From NCBI GenBank assembly GCA_037042915.1, contig CM073193.1, positions 2,790,001 to 2,854,000 on the forward strand: 64,000 bases of DNA, written 5' to 3'. Source of the DNA: Auricularia sp. M13. Taxonomy: Eukaryota > Basidiomycota > Agaricomycetes > Auriculariales > Auriculariaceae. Position 1 is the stretch's first letter. Each line of letters opens with the position of its first letter. The notes beneath the pieces are model-generated. The model searched no databases. It had not been told where the DNA came from and saw only the letters and a program-made list of their open reading frames with translations. Position numbers and translations under genes: made by a program. Positions 23,743 to 35,372 of the stretch are shown one piece after another.

Positions 23743-24904
23743 TCATTGCGGGACGAGCAAGCCGCCGGCGACCATGGCAGCAAGCCACACGCCAATCTTC
23801 TTGGAAGCAGCCCCTCCGGTGACGAGCGACTGTCCGAAATTGACAAGAGCAGGACCAGCTGTACTAGCCGTTCAGCGCATCGTACTCCGCTGAAACAGAG
23901 TCCACGTACGACATATGCCGTCAATGGCCCAGCCTACGCCAAAGAGCGCTGCCCCTCCGATCAACCGTCCATCGATGTCACCGGTCGACGAAACCTTCCT
24001 CTCTCCGGTGTGGTAGAGGTAGATGAGGAGCGGGAGGGCACCAGCAGCGAGGAACAGCAATGCGGGGTCGAATGCGGGATGGAACGGCAGGACGAGGAAG
24101 CCGAGGACTTTATGGGGATTGACCAGCTGCGAGACGTAGAGCGCGAATGCGAAACCTAGCGAAGTCAAACCTGAACAGACAGTCGAATTGGACTGCTGGA
24201 GGAGCTGTGTTTCGCCTGAGAAACGGTCTGCGAAGTTGCCTGCTATCCAAGCGATGAGCAATAAGACGCCCACGCCGAAGAGGAGGATTTGTGTATCTTG
24301 GGTGATGCCAGATGGAGGGACAGACGACGCGAGAAGAGAGGCGTGTATGAGTTGTGTCGTGATGACGCCCGTTATGAAGAATGTGAGCGTCGCGGCGATG
24401 GATCTGTGGGTCGGACTGGTCAGCTGCGAACCCTCTCTCGTAAAGTCACGACTGCATACCGTTTCGAAAAGCGCGATACTCCGCAAAGCATATGCCTGAT
24501 GTGCCGTGTGAATCTCTACAATTGGAAGGGTATTTGCAACTGCTCACCCTGATGTGCAGCCATTGGCGAGCTATGTCTCACATTCAAATCGCGTCGCACC
24601 TGTTGCGCGAAATACGCACCTTGGTGCCAACACCCACGAGCAGTCCTGAAGCTGCAAATCTCGACAACGGCGAATCAAGCACCACAGGGCCCGTGCCCTC
24701 TAGCTTGCCAATGAGAATGCCACCGAGGACGAGCGCAAGCACGCCAGCCAGAGCCTCCTTTCCTCCACGCGCACCGCGATGGATGAAGCCCGATATGCCG
24801 AATACACTGCCGTTGAGGGCGAGCAACGAATGCGCCGAGAGCGCAAGTCCTACTCCACCTAGAAGTGACGGCAGATAGTCTGCCAGACTAAGTGACATGG
24901 TCAT
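23743..24904 (-). CDS. YeeE/YedE-family sulfur (thiosulfate) transporter
   Basis: The start at 24904 gives MTMSLSLADYLPSLLGGVGL. It is a polytopic membrane protein made of two related halves. The first half holds the family signature across two introns: SGLLVGVGTK, LANGCTSG, HMLCGVSRFSKR, then SIAATLTFFITGVITTQLI. Hydrophobic segments follow (ILLFGVGVLLLIAWIAGNF, LTSLGFAFALYVSQL, PALLFLAAGALPLLIYLY). The second half has LIGGAALFGVGWAIDGIC, an intron, and GPALVNFGQSLVTGGAA before ending LLVPQ. Cysteines in the NGCTSGH and GxC.GPALVN motifs correspond to those used for thiosulfate passage in bacterial YeeE. Fungal members exist, and the direction and substrate here are inferred. It is divergent from NCS6 over 383 bp. 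Confidence 0.88.
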
Positions 24905-25287
24905 GGACTGGGGAAATTGGGACACCGGCGCTAGAAATCCGTCGGCCGTTCTCGCACTTCGGGAGTCGCAACTTTATACCACTATGCATGCCGTCGAGTG
25001 GTGTGCAGCGTCTGCTTGGCCGCGGAGTAGTGACTGAGCATGGAGGTCTTTTGGAACTGCGGAAAGCCGTCGGTGAGCCGCAGGAACTGACGGCGCGTTT
25101 CCGACCGCTATCGCGCCAAAGGCGATGTCTGGCTCGGACGCAGCAACACAAGGCAACGAGTCGAGGAGTCGGTATGCTATCAGATAATGAGAAAATCCGA
25201 TTATATACTGAATGTTTCTGATCTGAGGCAGAGAAGCAGCATCGGTCCGCTCCGATTGACTTGTTCTGTTGTACACTACTACAGTAC

Positions 25288-26669
25288 ATGGCTCCCAAGG
25301 CGTGCGCACTTTGCCATGCACCGCGGGCCATCATAAAGCGTCCCAAGACCGGGCAGCAGATCTGCAAGGACTGCTTTTTCCATGTCTTCGAGACCGAGGT
25401 GCACAACACCATCGTCGACGCCCAGCTCTTCAGGCCCGGCGACCGCGTGGCGATTGGGGCATCAGGTGGCAAAGGTGTGTTTTATGTCCTATCATGCGCA
25501 TGTAGGCACTTAGTGCGATGCCAGATTCGACGGTGCTGGCGTACGTGATGAAGACGCTCAACGAGCGCTACAACTACGGGCTCGAGCTGTTCCTGCTCTC
25601 AATCGACGAGGGCATCACGGGATACCGCGACGATTCGCTCGAGGTGAGCTCAGTCTTCATTCGCATCACGCGTTGGATGACGATCGGGGCAATGCAGACG
25701 GTGAAACGCAACCAGGTGCAGTACGGCCTGCCGCTCAAGATCCTCAGCTACGACGAGCTGTACGGCTGGACAATGGATGCCGTCGTCGCGCAGGTCGGCA
25801 AGAAGAACAACTGCACGTTCTGCGGCGTGTTTCGGCGCCAGGCGCTGACCGCGGTGCTGCCGCCCTCGGTGTCGACCATATCGTCACCGGGCACAACGCC
25901 GACGATATCGCCGAGACTGTGCTCATGAACAGTGCGTCTCTTACCAGATGAGATCCACTGAAAACTGACGGCGTGATGTAGTCATGCGCGGCGATATCGC
26001 ACGGTTGGGACGCTGCACGCTCATATGCACGCAGAGCGAGGATACGATCAAGCGCTCGAAGCCGTTCAAATACGCGTATGAGAAGGAAATCGTCATGTAC
26101 GTCCCAAATGCATGTCTGTGTTTCTTCCACTGATTATTTCACAGGTATGCATACTTCAAAAAGCTCGACTATTTCTCGACCGAGTGCATTTACGCGCCGG
26201 ACGCGTACCGCGGCCACGCTCGTGCGCATTTTTGAAGAGTCTTGAGGCGGCACGGCCGAGCGCGATAATCGACATCATCCACTCTGGCGAGGCGTTCGAG
26301 GTCGCGGAGGAGGTCGCGCAGGGCATGAAGGCGCAGCGTACGTCTTCCTCCATCCGTGTCTAAGACGCGCACTCATATTAGAGACTCAGAAACTGCAAGC
26401 GCTGCGGGTACATCTCCAGCAACGATCTGTGCAAGGCGTGCACGTTGCTCGAGGGCTTGGAACGTGGACTGGGATCCCTTGCAGTCGTATGTCCTGGGAG
26501 ATGCGCACGAAAAGTTCCTCTCTGACGATGCTTGCAGAAGGATAGTCGCAAAGTCGACTCCGCCGAAACGGACGACAAAGCCGAGACAATGCGCACCATC
26601 CCGTTCTTCCAGCGCAATGCCACCGCTGCACCGCAGGCCACCACCATTACGACTGTGGCCGATACGTGA
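25288..26669 (+). CDS. NCS6: NCS6/CTU1, cytosolic tRNA 2-thiolation enzyme
   Basis: The start at 25288 reads [20 protein letters not shown] with a first zinc-type pair (CALC, ICKDCF). The PP-loop motif [14 protein letters not shown] is split by an intron. Next come [68 protein letters not shown] and [40 protein letters not shown] and the C-terminal zinc cluster [16 protein letters not shown] follow. With URM1 as sulfur carrier this family thiolates the wobble uridine of tRNA-Lys, -Glu and -Gln. Five or six short introns are present. One base is missing at 25847 (CTGACC where the frame needs CTGGACC, giving QALDRG), inside the most conserved stretch; since the gene is normally single-copy this points to sequencing error. 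Confidence 0.94.
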
Positions 26670-27013
26670 ATTACGGCGGTTCAAGTCCTTCGCCGCGGCG
26701 GCAGCAAGATTCGGCGCACGCGCACGGCTTGCAGGGTGCGATTATGGCCGCTCCCAGCGTCTTTGCTAGCTTGCGATTGAGCAGGCGCGCCTGCGCAACC
26801 GACGCTGGGTTGCAGCATTTTATGGCGCCGGTATGGCTGCCTCCAGAGCTGCGCGGCATACCGTCTTCTGGATGGTGGTTGAGCGCTGAGCATCGTGCTG
26901 CGCCCCTCTATTACTCGTAGTCTAGCAGAACGTGTATAGTACATGCACAAAATCGGAAAATGTCAACCGTGACCGCACAAATAAAGTCGTGGAGAGCGCC
27001 AAAAAAGCACAAA
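26670..27013. other. Intergenic, convergent 3' ends of NCS6 and ERG27
   Basis: About 345 bases. Nothing beyond 3' untranslated sequence is visible. Confidence 0.5.
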
Positions 27014-28502
27014 TCATGATATCTGCGTGACACCCTGCTTGCCAGGGTACTCCTCTGCATGTCCATTCGAATGTCCATTAGCGTGTCCGTTGGCGCTGAC
27101 GCGCCCGTTCGCCTTCCCGGCCGGCTCGAGCTTCTCGCTGAACGCCTCGTACAGGCGCTCGCACTGGTCGACGATCTGCTCGCCCGCGTCCTTCGAGCGC
27201 TCCCAGTCGTCGACCTCCTCGACGCCGACGTACTCGCGTCCGAGCCGGTCGCAGCGCGCGCCGAACATGACGGGCGTCGGTGGCCAGGGGATGTTTGCGA
27301 GGTTGGTGAGCGCGACATGCGTCGTGGAGACGGCGCCCTTGTACGCGGAGATGACATGGTGCGGGGAGCCCGCCATGCGCGCCTGTCAACGAATGAGCGG
27401 GAGCAAGGGAGATGCACGCAGACGGAGATGGCGCACCAGCCAGAACGCGAGCTCCATGGCGCGCAGCAGCACCCAGCCGATGACGGCGAAGATGTTGCTG
27501 CTCGTGATGCCCGGGTGGACGATGGCATGCCGGACCTCCGCGGCGCTGCCGCCTGCGACGCGCTCCTTCGCGCGGCGCGCGGCCTCGCGGCGGTCCATCG
27601 CGGGCGCGACGAGCGTGATCTGGTACTTGGAGATCTCGTACGGCGTGCGCGTGTGCAGGATCTGGACGTTCTCCAGCAAATCGGGCGGGCACATCGCGCG
27701 CTCGGCTTCCAAGGAGGACATCCAGAGCACGCGCGCGTCCGGGTACGGCGCGGCGCGGAGGAGCGGGCGCAGGCGCGTGGAGAGAATGTAGGACGAGAGC
27801 ACGTTCGCCGTCCAGACTGCGCCCAGGCCGTCCGACGTGAGCGGTGACTCGTCTTGAGCTTGAAACGCGGCCGGTAGAGCGCGTGGTAGCCTTGTCTTGC
27901 GATTTGCTTGACGAGGACGGGCCAGTTGACACCTGTGAACGAGGCCATTCCTGCGTTGAGAATGAGGTGGGTAATGTATGGATATCTGGGATGCCTTAGA
28001 CTGCGTTATGGGGCTTGTTGGAGAAGGCGGCGTACTGCTCAGACAAAGTGTTGCAGAAGGCGAAGATGCTCGCGACACTCGTCAAGTCGACCGGTACGAA
28101 ATGCAGCTGCAAGCCTTCTCTAAATGCGCGTCCGTATTCTGCAGTTTGGCGGTTATGCCGGCGTCTATGAAGTTCGCGGTCGAATTCGGAGAGGAGATGC
28201 TCGCGTGCGGCTTCAGCGCGCTGTTTCGAGCGGCACGCCATGACGATCGTGAGCTCGCGCGCTCCAGCATACGGAGAGTTGCCACGCTCCGTATTATTCG
28301 TGAGCAGAGGTTGTGGGTCGGCGTCTGGCAGGTCCGGGAGCGAGAGCTGGAAGATGAGACGCTTGCATATGCCGTATCCGACGCCACTGACGCCACGAAC
28401 GATAATCTTTGAGCACACAAGGGCATGAGAGAACGAGCATGCGGACCTGTTGGCACCGGTTACAACGGCGACGAGCCTGGGTTTGGAGTCATTCTGGGAC
28501 AT
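27014..28502 (-). CDS. ERG27: ERG27, 3-ketosteroid reductase of sterol C-4 demethylation
   Basis: The start at 28502 gives MSQNDSKPRLVAVVTGAN, an intron, then SGVGYGICKRLIFQLSL: the TGxxxGxG cofactor motif of short-chain dehydrogenases. RELTIVMACRSKQRAEAA, LHFVPVDLTSVASIFAF and an NAGM motif (NAGMASFTGVNWP) follow. The next exon has GLGAVWTANVLSSYILSTRL, RVLWMSSLEAE (catalytic Ser) and PYEISKYQITLV (YxxxK). It continues with VRHAIVHPGITSSNIFAVIG and LTNLANIPWPPTPVMFGAR. The ordering and the insertions match HSD17B7/Erg27, which reduces the 3-keto group during C-4 demethylation and works with Erg25, Erg26 and Erg28 at the ER. The end is an Asn/Gly/His-rich repeat (ANGHANGHSNGHAEEY). Four to five introns are present. 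Confidence 0.92.
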
Positions 28503-28806
28503 GGCGGCGAGGAGAGCAGCGGTGGGAGAGAGCAGACAAGCGTCGAGAATTGACGTCGCTGTGGATCGTACGACGCGTCCGCCGGACCGAATGCCGCTTA
28601 CAACGTTCGTATGCTGCCGCAATAGCCATACTGGCCACCTGCGCACTTATAAAACGCGCGTTATAACGCGTCAAGGCGGTCATCGCTGACGCTGCCAGCC
28701 TGCTCGGAGTTGAAGTTCATGGTCGCGAGGAACAGCGGCGCATGACCGGTAAACACACGGCCGTAACGCGGTGCAAAGTCCGTGCTCCTCTCTTGCCTTT
28801 CCCGTC

Positions 28807-31612
28807 ATGCCGCGCGAAAATCGAAAGCGCGGCAAAAAGCACAAGCCACAAAAGGCTGAGCAGCAGCCAGAGCCAGAGCCGGAATACTATGAAGAGCCTG
28901 CAGCAGCAGCGCCAGACGACGCGGCCCTGCAGGACGACCGTGCGCCGGACGCGCCGTTCGGCCTTGTCGATCCCGACGTCAAGGCGTACTTCCGCACCGT
29001 CGACGCCCAGCTCAAGGAATGGCAAGACGACTACGGCGAGATCCAGGACGGCATCGACCCCAAGGAAGGCGCGTACATATGCAAATATCGCTAGACTGGC
29101 GCTCATATGCTGCCCTGCGCAGACCGTCGCAATTTTCTGGTCGCTGCGCTGAGCGAGATGTCTGGCAAGGAACTCCAGCTCGCGACCGACCCTGACTGCG
29201 CTGGCATTGTCGAGCGCATGCTGCATTCGATGGACGACTTCCTCAAGCGCGTCTTTGTCGACCGACTGAGCGGCTCGTGCGTAACCAGTTCCGTGCCGTC
29301 TCGCAGTGTGCTCATGGCCTTGCAGGTTTGAGCAGCTTGTCTCGCACCGCTTTGGCTCGCATGTATGCCAGACCATATTTTCGATTGCAGGGCACACCAT
29401 ATCGCGTGAGGCCCGCGGCATTCTTCCCAGCCACCCGGACGCGCAGAGCGGTCCCTGCGAACGCTGACCACGCTCGTTCTCGACGCATGCGAGGTCCGTC
29501 TGCATCTCAGCACCAAGTCTACTTCCTGACATTTGCGCATTTGCGACACAGGAACTTCTGCCAAATTGCAGCATGCTCCTCACGCACCCGTTCGCCTCGC
29601 ACGTCCTGCGCGCACTCTTGTCGCTGCTGTGTCCAGCGATCGCACCAGAGGGTGAGAAGGACCTGCGCTCCAAGAAGAGCGCGGCGTACAAGGCGAAGCA
29701 GGGGCCCATGAAGTCCATTTTCGTCGATGAGCAGCAGGCGCGCGACGACGCGGCGCAGCGTCCGCCGGATTGCGAGGCCATGGCGCGCAAGATCCTACAT
29801 GCCGTCAAGAACGATCTCGGCGAGAACGAAACGCGGGCTGTTGCTGCCGATAAAGTCGGCAGCCCGACGCTGAAGGTGCGCAGTTGCGAGCTTTGAGCGG
29901 TGGTGATGCTCATGTCGACGTGTGCAATAGTTGCTCGTTGAGCTCGAGGCGCATCTCGGCGAATCCGACGCGTCTGGGTCTATAATGGACCACCTTCTCG
30001 TCGGCCTGGTCTCTGCCAGTCGTGTGTACTCGTCCATCTATCATAGGTCCACACTCTTCTAACTCTTTTCAACGATGAAGATGCCGAGCAAGACGACAAA
30101 CCCGAGCCCTCCGACTACCTCACGACCCTCCTCTACGACACGACGGCCTCGCACCTCCTCGAGGCGCTCGTCGCGCGCAGTCCACCGGCCGTATTCCGCA
30201 TGCTCTGGGCGGTCTACTTCACCGGCAAGCTGCAAAAGCTCGCCGTGCACCCCGTCGCCAACTTCGTCGTCGCGCGCGCCGTCGAGCGGGTTGATGCTGA
30301 CGAGCTCCGGGATGCGCTGGAGGAAATGGAGGGCGTTTGCGAGAAGATGCGCAGTACGTTTTCCTGTCGCGCCTTCCACGGGTGCAGCAACTGATGGTTT
30401 TTGCTCGTGTTCCAGAGACTGCGCGGCTGGGCGTGCTGAAAGCACTCGTGGATCGCTGTGCTGCGCTTCACGCTAGTGAAGACGCCGTTATTGAGGCTGT
30501 ATGTAAGGCGTTTGACATCACTTCCGACGAAGATAAGCAGGTCGCTGTGTCGTGTATACTTCGACTGAAGACGCCTTCTGTGAGTATCAAAAATTCGGTG
30601 CGACAAGTCCCTGACATAACCCCTTTCCTGTACCAGGAGTATCGCGATGCGCGAAAGGCCGCAGCTGGCGATGATGCGACAGACGAGCGTCCCGCGAAGA
30701 GACGAAAACAGGATTCGGATCCTCTCGAACCGCGAATACAGGGCGCGCTCCTCCTCCAGTCGCTCTTGCATCTCGCGGAACCGCACCAGGCGCTCGTCGT
30801 GGACAGGTCAGGCCGCCGTTTGCATCCCATGTGACTGAAGCTTTGCTCACATCGATTTCGACTGTAGTCTCCTGTCGATGGCGCCCGAAGAGCTGCTGGA
30901 GCTCGCGCACCACCCGATGAGCTCGCGCGTGCTCGACGAGGCGTTCTCGCCCTCCGTCGCGCCGCGCACACGCAAGAAGCTCGTTGGGCAGTACATCGGG
31001 CATTTCCACCAGCTCGCGGACGACCGCATCGGCTCCCGCGTTGCCGAGCGTGCGTGGGCTGCGGCGGACACCTATCTCAAAGTACGCTACCGCCTTCCCT
31101 TCCCGTCTTACCTTGGTTGACGGCGTGTGCGTGTGCGTATAGGAGAAGGTCGCGCGGAGCCTGCTGCCGCACGAGGCGTTCCTCACCGGCTCGCATTTCG
31201 GGCGGTTCTTCGCGCGCGCGGTCAACCTGCCGCTGCTCGTCCGCCGGCCGGAGGACTGGCGCGCGCGCAGGCGCAAAAGGCCGCTCCAGCTCCAGCTCCA
31301 GCTCCGGCTACTGCCCCTCCTCCAGCAGCTGCCCCGCCTGCCGTGGAAAAGGAAAAGAAGAAGAAGAAGCGGAAACGGCACGAAGACGAGATCGACGAGC
31401 TGTTTGCTGCTGGGAGCAAGAAGAAGAAAAAGGCTGCTCCTGCTGCTGCTGAGGGCGCTGAGCTTGACCCGGAGGGCGCTGCGAGGAAATCGAGGACCAG
31501 GGTCAAGCAAGATGCACCGGCGGTGTCCCTGGAGAATATCGAGGACAGCGTGTTGCGTGCGATTCGCGCTGCTCCTGGGGAGAGTCCTGGTAAACGAAGC
31601 AAGAAGAGATGA
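28807..31612 (+). CDS. NOP9: NOP9, Pumilio-repeat nucleolar protein of 40S biogenesis
   Basis: The start at 28807 gives [20 protein letters not shown], a basic nucleolar N-terminus, then [20 protein letters not shown]. Pumilio-type repeats follow exon by exon: [98 protein letters not shown] and [15 protein letters not shown]. Spacer helices such as [18 protein letters not shown] lie between. NOP9 binds pre-rRNA near the 3' end of 18S and is needed for 20S pre-rRNA processing. The tail is Pro/Ala-rich and then KKKKRK-rich, ending PGKRSKKR. Around ten introns. The frame changes at a GC run (31260-31268) and is restored by two bases. Divergent from ERG27 over 304 bp. Confidence 0.92.
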
Positions 31613-31685
31613 TGACTCTTGCTCTGTATGTCTATGTATCGCACATGGTTTCGCAGGAAGCGTCGCATCTCAATTGCAGTTGCAG

Positions 31686-33066
31686 TGGCTATTGTACACA
31701 GGAATTCATCACGATCGCGTTGTACATCCAGACGCGTCATGGTGCATGCGAAACCTTCATGCTGGAACGCTGGGGGGTTGGTTCAACTCTTGGTCTTGTT
31801 TGGAAGGATCCTTCCACACAGGTGATCTGAGTTCCTCCAGGCTGAGTTGAGACAGGATGCCGCGCAGATTCAGCATTACTTCTCTCGCAGTCGGACGATC
31901 CTCAGGCGAGGTCGCAGTCATGCGAGCGATCAATGCTTGGAGTGACTCGTGCATGCGATTCTCCTGGCAACTCTGCGTCAGTCCTAGAGACTGACGTTAA
32001 CCTGACATGATCTTACCTCCTCCACCTCGGCCCAATATGTTCCCAGCTGCCAGACGTCGGTCATGAAGGGGTTGTGCGGCTTGTCTGAGGTCACCTCCGG
32101 CGCGACAGCACGGAGCCACTGACTTTCATCATCGTCGAAAGATTGGAGCGGTAGACCCTTCACAAGATGCGACTGGGGATCGGAGCCCTCCTCGAAACAG
32201 ACCGCCCGATCAAAGTCGATGAGATAGACCTTGAAGGGAAAGAGCGCGCGCAATGGGCGGACTAAACGCCCTCGAGCCTGCGTATTGTAGTTTACGTCGA
32301 CACCAGCAGCGCCGTAGAAATTGCAGAGAAAGTTTTCTTGGCAGAGATCCTGCAATTTTCAGCAAGGAGAAAGCCTAAGAGGCCAACAGCCTACCCTATG
32401 AGCCACGAGTCTCGCGTGACAAAATTCTACCGCCTAAAATCCGTGAGAAAGTCGAAAGTTTGGCGGCGAAACGGACTAACCTCCACCATTTGCAGCAAAT
32501 GATTCAGGAGATCCTGGGTATTTTCGTAAAGATACTTCAGCGTAGGGTCGCCGTGAGACAAGTATGGTAGCACAGCGAACGTAATGTCATCCCTGTGCAG
32601 CCATTGCAGTACAGGTGCCGTGTGGTTGCCGATGACAGACGCAATGTTTCCGGTGGCAAGTCGTTTCAAGGCTTGCAATTGGTTACTTCCTTCCTCTCCA
32701 ATCGAGACGACGCGGATGACTACATCCCTCCCATCCAGGGAGCGAGCTGGACACAATGTTGATTTCTGTGGGATATATTCAGACCGTGACTCGTCTCGTA
32801 GATAGCTCGACAGCTTACCGACATTACAATGTGAAAGAACCTGTCCACCTCCTCCGGCCAGCGATAACCAAAGCCATCCGGCACTCTCGAACGGCTGTCA
32901 GGCGGGACCATCTGCCCACATCCGTCCGGCGCATTCAACCACAATGTGAATCCATGCGACGCGAAAAAGGGTTCGAGCGGCGTCCATATCGCCCGGTAAT
33001 CGCTGGTGGTCTGAATAGCATCGCACAGATCCTTGAGTGAACGCGGAAATTGAGCCATTGCTGAAT
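31686..33066. repeat. Segmental duplication, copy A
   Basis: This stretch aligns over its whole length with 35373-36729 in the same orientation. The match begins at GGCTATTGTACACA, just beyond the NOP9 stop, and ends at CATTGCTGAA next to the start of the kinase-like gene. Introns and flanks match as well as exons, so it is a DNA-level copy and not a retrocopy. Confidence 0.9.
31757..33058 (-). CDS. Basidiomycete kinase-like protein (copy A)
   Basis: The start at 33058 gives [20 protein letters not shown]. Introns follow FFHIVMS, QMVE, VAHR and AEVEE. The kinase-like core has [15 protein letters not shown] (Arg where a typical kinase has the strand-3 Lys), an [20 protein letters not shown] catalytic loop with HRD and Asn, YLIDFDRAV in place of DFG, and [20 protein letters not shown] as the APE and DxW region. 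The end is an alphaH-I segment ([37 protein letters not shown]). From memory the IRLx and DF(E/D) substitutions are normal in this agaricomycete-expanded family, so they are not decay. Activity is unknown and pseudokinase function is possible. It is nearly identical to copy B; exon-intron borders are the same. Confidence 0.82.
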
Positions 33067-33069
33067 GAT

Positions 33070-35370
33070 GTTGAACACAATCTGCCAATGACAAACATCG
33101 TAGCGCCGCTAGCGGCAGTCACCGACTCCTAAGGACTTTTCTCTATTGATTTAGAAATTATGTAGACTTTGCATTACATCTCCTGCCTACAGTCATGATT
33201 CTTATTGTTCAATTAAGCAAACGGTAATCTCAGAGTCGGAGTCGCGCGAAGCGCGTCAGCACAGCCCGGGAAGTTGCCGAACACATCTTCTTCCTGTTTA
33301 TAACTCATGCTGCGCAGTCTGTCCGCATCTACAGTCTGCACTGTGCAGCTCTGCTCCTACTCGGCAAAACCATGAATCTCACGGCTGGGCTGTTCCCTGT
33401 CTGTCGACGCTCGACACTCGTCACAGGCTGGAGCTCTACTCTGGCAGTTCCTGTTCTTGTGTTTTTTGCCCTGGGCCTATCTGAACCTCATAACCGAGAC
33501 TGGCACTATGAGAGAGGGATTCACATATTCTCTCGTGTGCTGCTCATTACCGCAAAACTGGGACTGCCATCGTTCCAATTTGAGAAAGACAGCTCCCCTC
33601 CGCCAATCTCGCTTTCTGCACGAAGATAACGACATATGCCCCGTGATTACGTTCTCACACGACGCGCGGGGGCTTTCCGATGTGGCATAGTGTTGGCTCG
33701 ATAGAATAGGGCTTAACTGGCAACTGGGGTGACATCCGGGCGGCGTGCAATCGCCTCGACACGGAACTTTTTGTTGTACTGGTGACTGTGAGCATCACAA
33801 GAACCCCTGGACCTGTATGCAATGGCCATGGCGATGATGCTTAGTACTATGACAATTTCGCGTCCGCCGTGGCGAAGAGGAATCGCGCATGCTGCCGGAG
33901 CCGCAGAAGACTTCGCGCGATTTCCGCGTTATTCTCACCACAGCTCGCCCACCTCAACGAGCGTTAAGTGAGTACGGCATGCAGCAGCTTGCATCCCAAG
34001 GTCTGGGACCTGCTAGCCTGCAAACCGTTGGCTTAGAGGGATGCTTATGGATAGCAATATATTCTCTGTGCGTCGGCCGGGGCTTCGAGACCAGCTCGCC
34101 ATTGAAACCATAGAGAGATAGGATCGCTTCCAGCTCGCGACGCACTCGCGCCGCGGCAATCAACTGCTGGTGTCGAGGTGTTTCACACCTTCCGGAGCTG
34201 CGTGAGGTCTGTCGCCATCCTCCGGTACCCACAGGCCGGACTCGAGCGCTTGGAGAATCTGTGACTCGGAGTGCATCAGGAACTGGTAGTACAATAGCTT
34301 GGAGAGCCGCTGTCTCTCTGAGAGCATGCACTGCACCAGATCGCAGACGAATGCGCCGCGAGCTCGGGCTTGAGGTCTGCCTTCGACCGGCCGAGGCAAC
34401 ATGCGCCTGCTGGTCCAATGTGCGCATTGCCATGTTGGGCACCGGGTGATGGCGAGCCTGAGCTGGATCCTCCGAGTCATGCACACACCCTGTGGCTTTT
34501 ACATTGCCAATGCCCTGCAGGAAGGCCATTGCTGACAATCTACACGGCGATGTGTCATAAGCTTGAGGTCCTCATGCCTCTTCTGAGGCTATACGCACTT
34601 GCATACTCTCCAAGCTCCTCGGGGAACTATGCCTTACGCTTGAACGGCGGCACATCTCGGCCAGTGAGGGCATAGCTAGTAATGCGGACAGTAGAAAGGG
34701 TCTGGAATTGTCCAGCTTATGAGGTAGCTTCTTGCGGTGCTCAGTGCCGGAAGTCCCATTATGCAAATTGTGGAAGGAACGTCGGAGACGTCCCTTGCCC
34801 GGGGCCGCTCAAATTCTATGTGTGCGGAGTCGGACTACTCAATCCCGAGCTTCTGGTGCTGTCGAAGGTTTCCGTGCAGTAATAAGGGACAGGGCACAGC
34901 GATCTTGGAGTTGTGCTATCTGGTGGGCATAAAAGGACTCAAGCGCCCATGTTGAGACTTTGAGCGGTAGCACAATCACTCTCATCACCCATCTGAAGGG
35001 ACAGACAGGAAATAGATAAGGGACCCGTTAGATATTACACCTGGGTTATGAGGCACCAAAACAATTAGTGGTGGTGCATCTGCAATTCAGTGAGGGAGGA
35101 GTATCCAACCGTGGTGTGGTAATTTTGCAAGTTCGGGAGGTTTCGGAGAGCTGTCTCGGAACAAACCGGGTTGTCCAATCTGAAGACCCCCCCCCCCCAG
35201 AGGAACCGACTTAGGAGTCGGTGAACCGGAGCGGAGATGTAACCGTGGGCAAACTCCAGATGCCCCGTGTTCCCGAAGCGGGAGGCGTCTACATCTATGA
35301 CCTGGCACTTCCACGAGATGCAGAGCGGACTGCGCTAGCGGTCGCGGTCGAAATCTTAGGAAGCGTTGCA
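33070..35370. other. Spacer between duplicated kinase-like genes
   Basis: About 2.3 kb with no recognised gene. A minus-strand frame at 34160-34486 has protein-like composition (FVCDLVQCMLSERQRLSKLL, MHSESQILQALESGLWVPED) but no recognisable family and no clear start. A plus-strand frame at 33372-33629 also has no recognisable content. A C12 tract lies at 35187-35198. Confidence 0.45.
35187..35198. repeat. Homopolymer C tract
   Basis: Twelve consecutive C in non-coding sequence, the longest homopolymer of its kind in the window. Confidence 0.9.
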
Positions 35371-35372
35371 AC

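Noticed and set aside
24500-24570. Apparent one-base loss in the YeeE TSGH motif
   Set aside because: A proper intron (GG|GTGAGC..CATCAG|G) joins NGCTSG to HMLCG exactly, so no frame break is needed.
31757-33058. Kinase-like gene as a decayed kinase because of Arg for Lys and DFD for DFG
   Set aside because: The same substitutions appear in both copies and, as I recall, across this basidiomycete family, so they are family traits rather than damage.
33372-33629. Short plus ORF starting MNLTAGLF
   Set aside because: No recognisable domain or promoter; length is within chance for this base composition.
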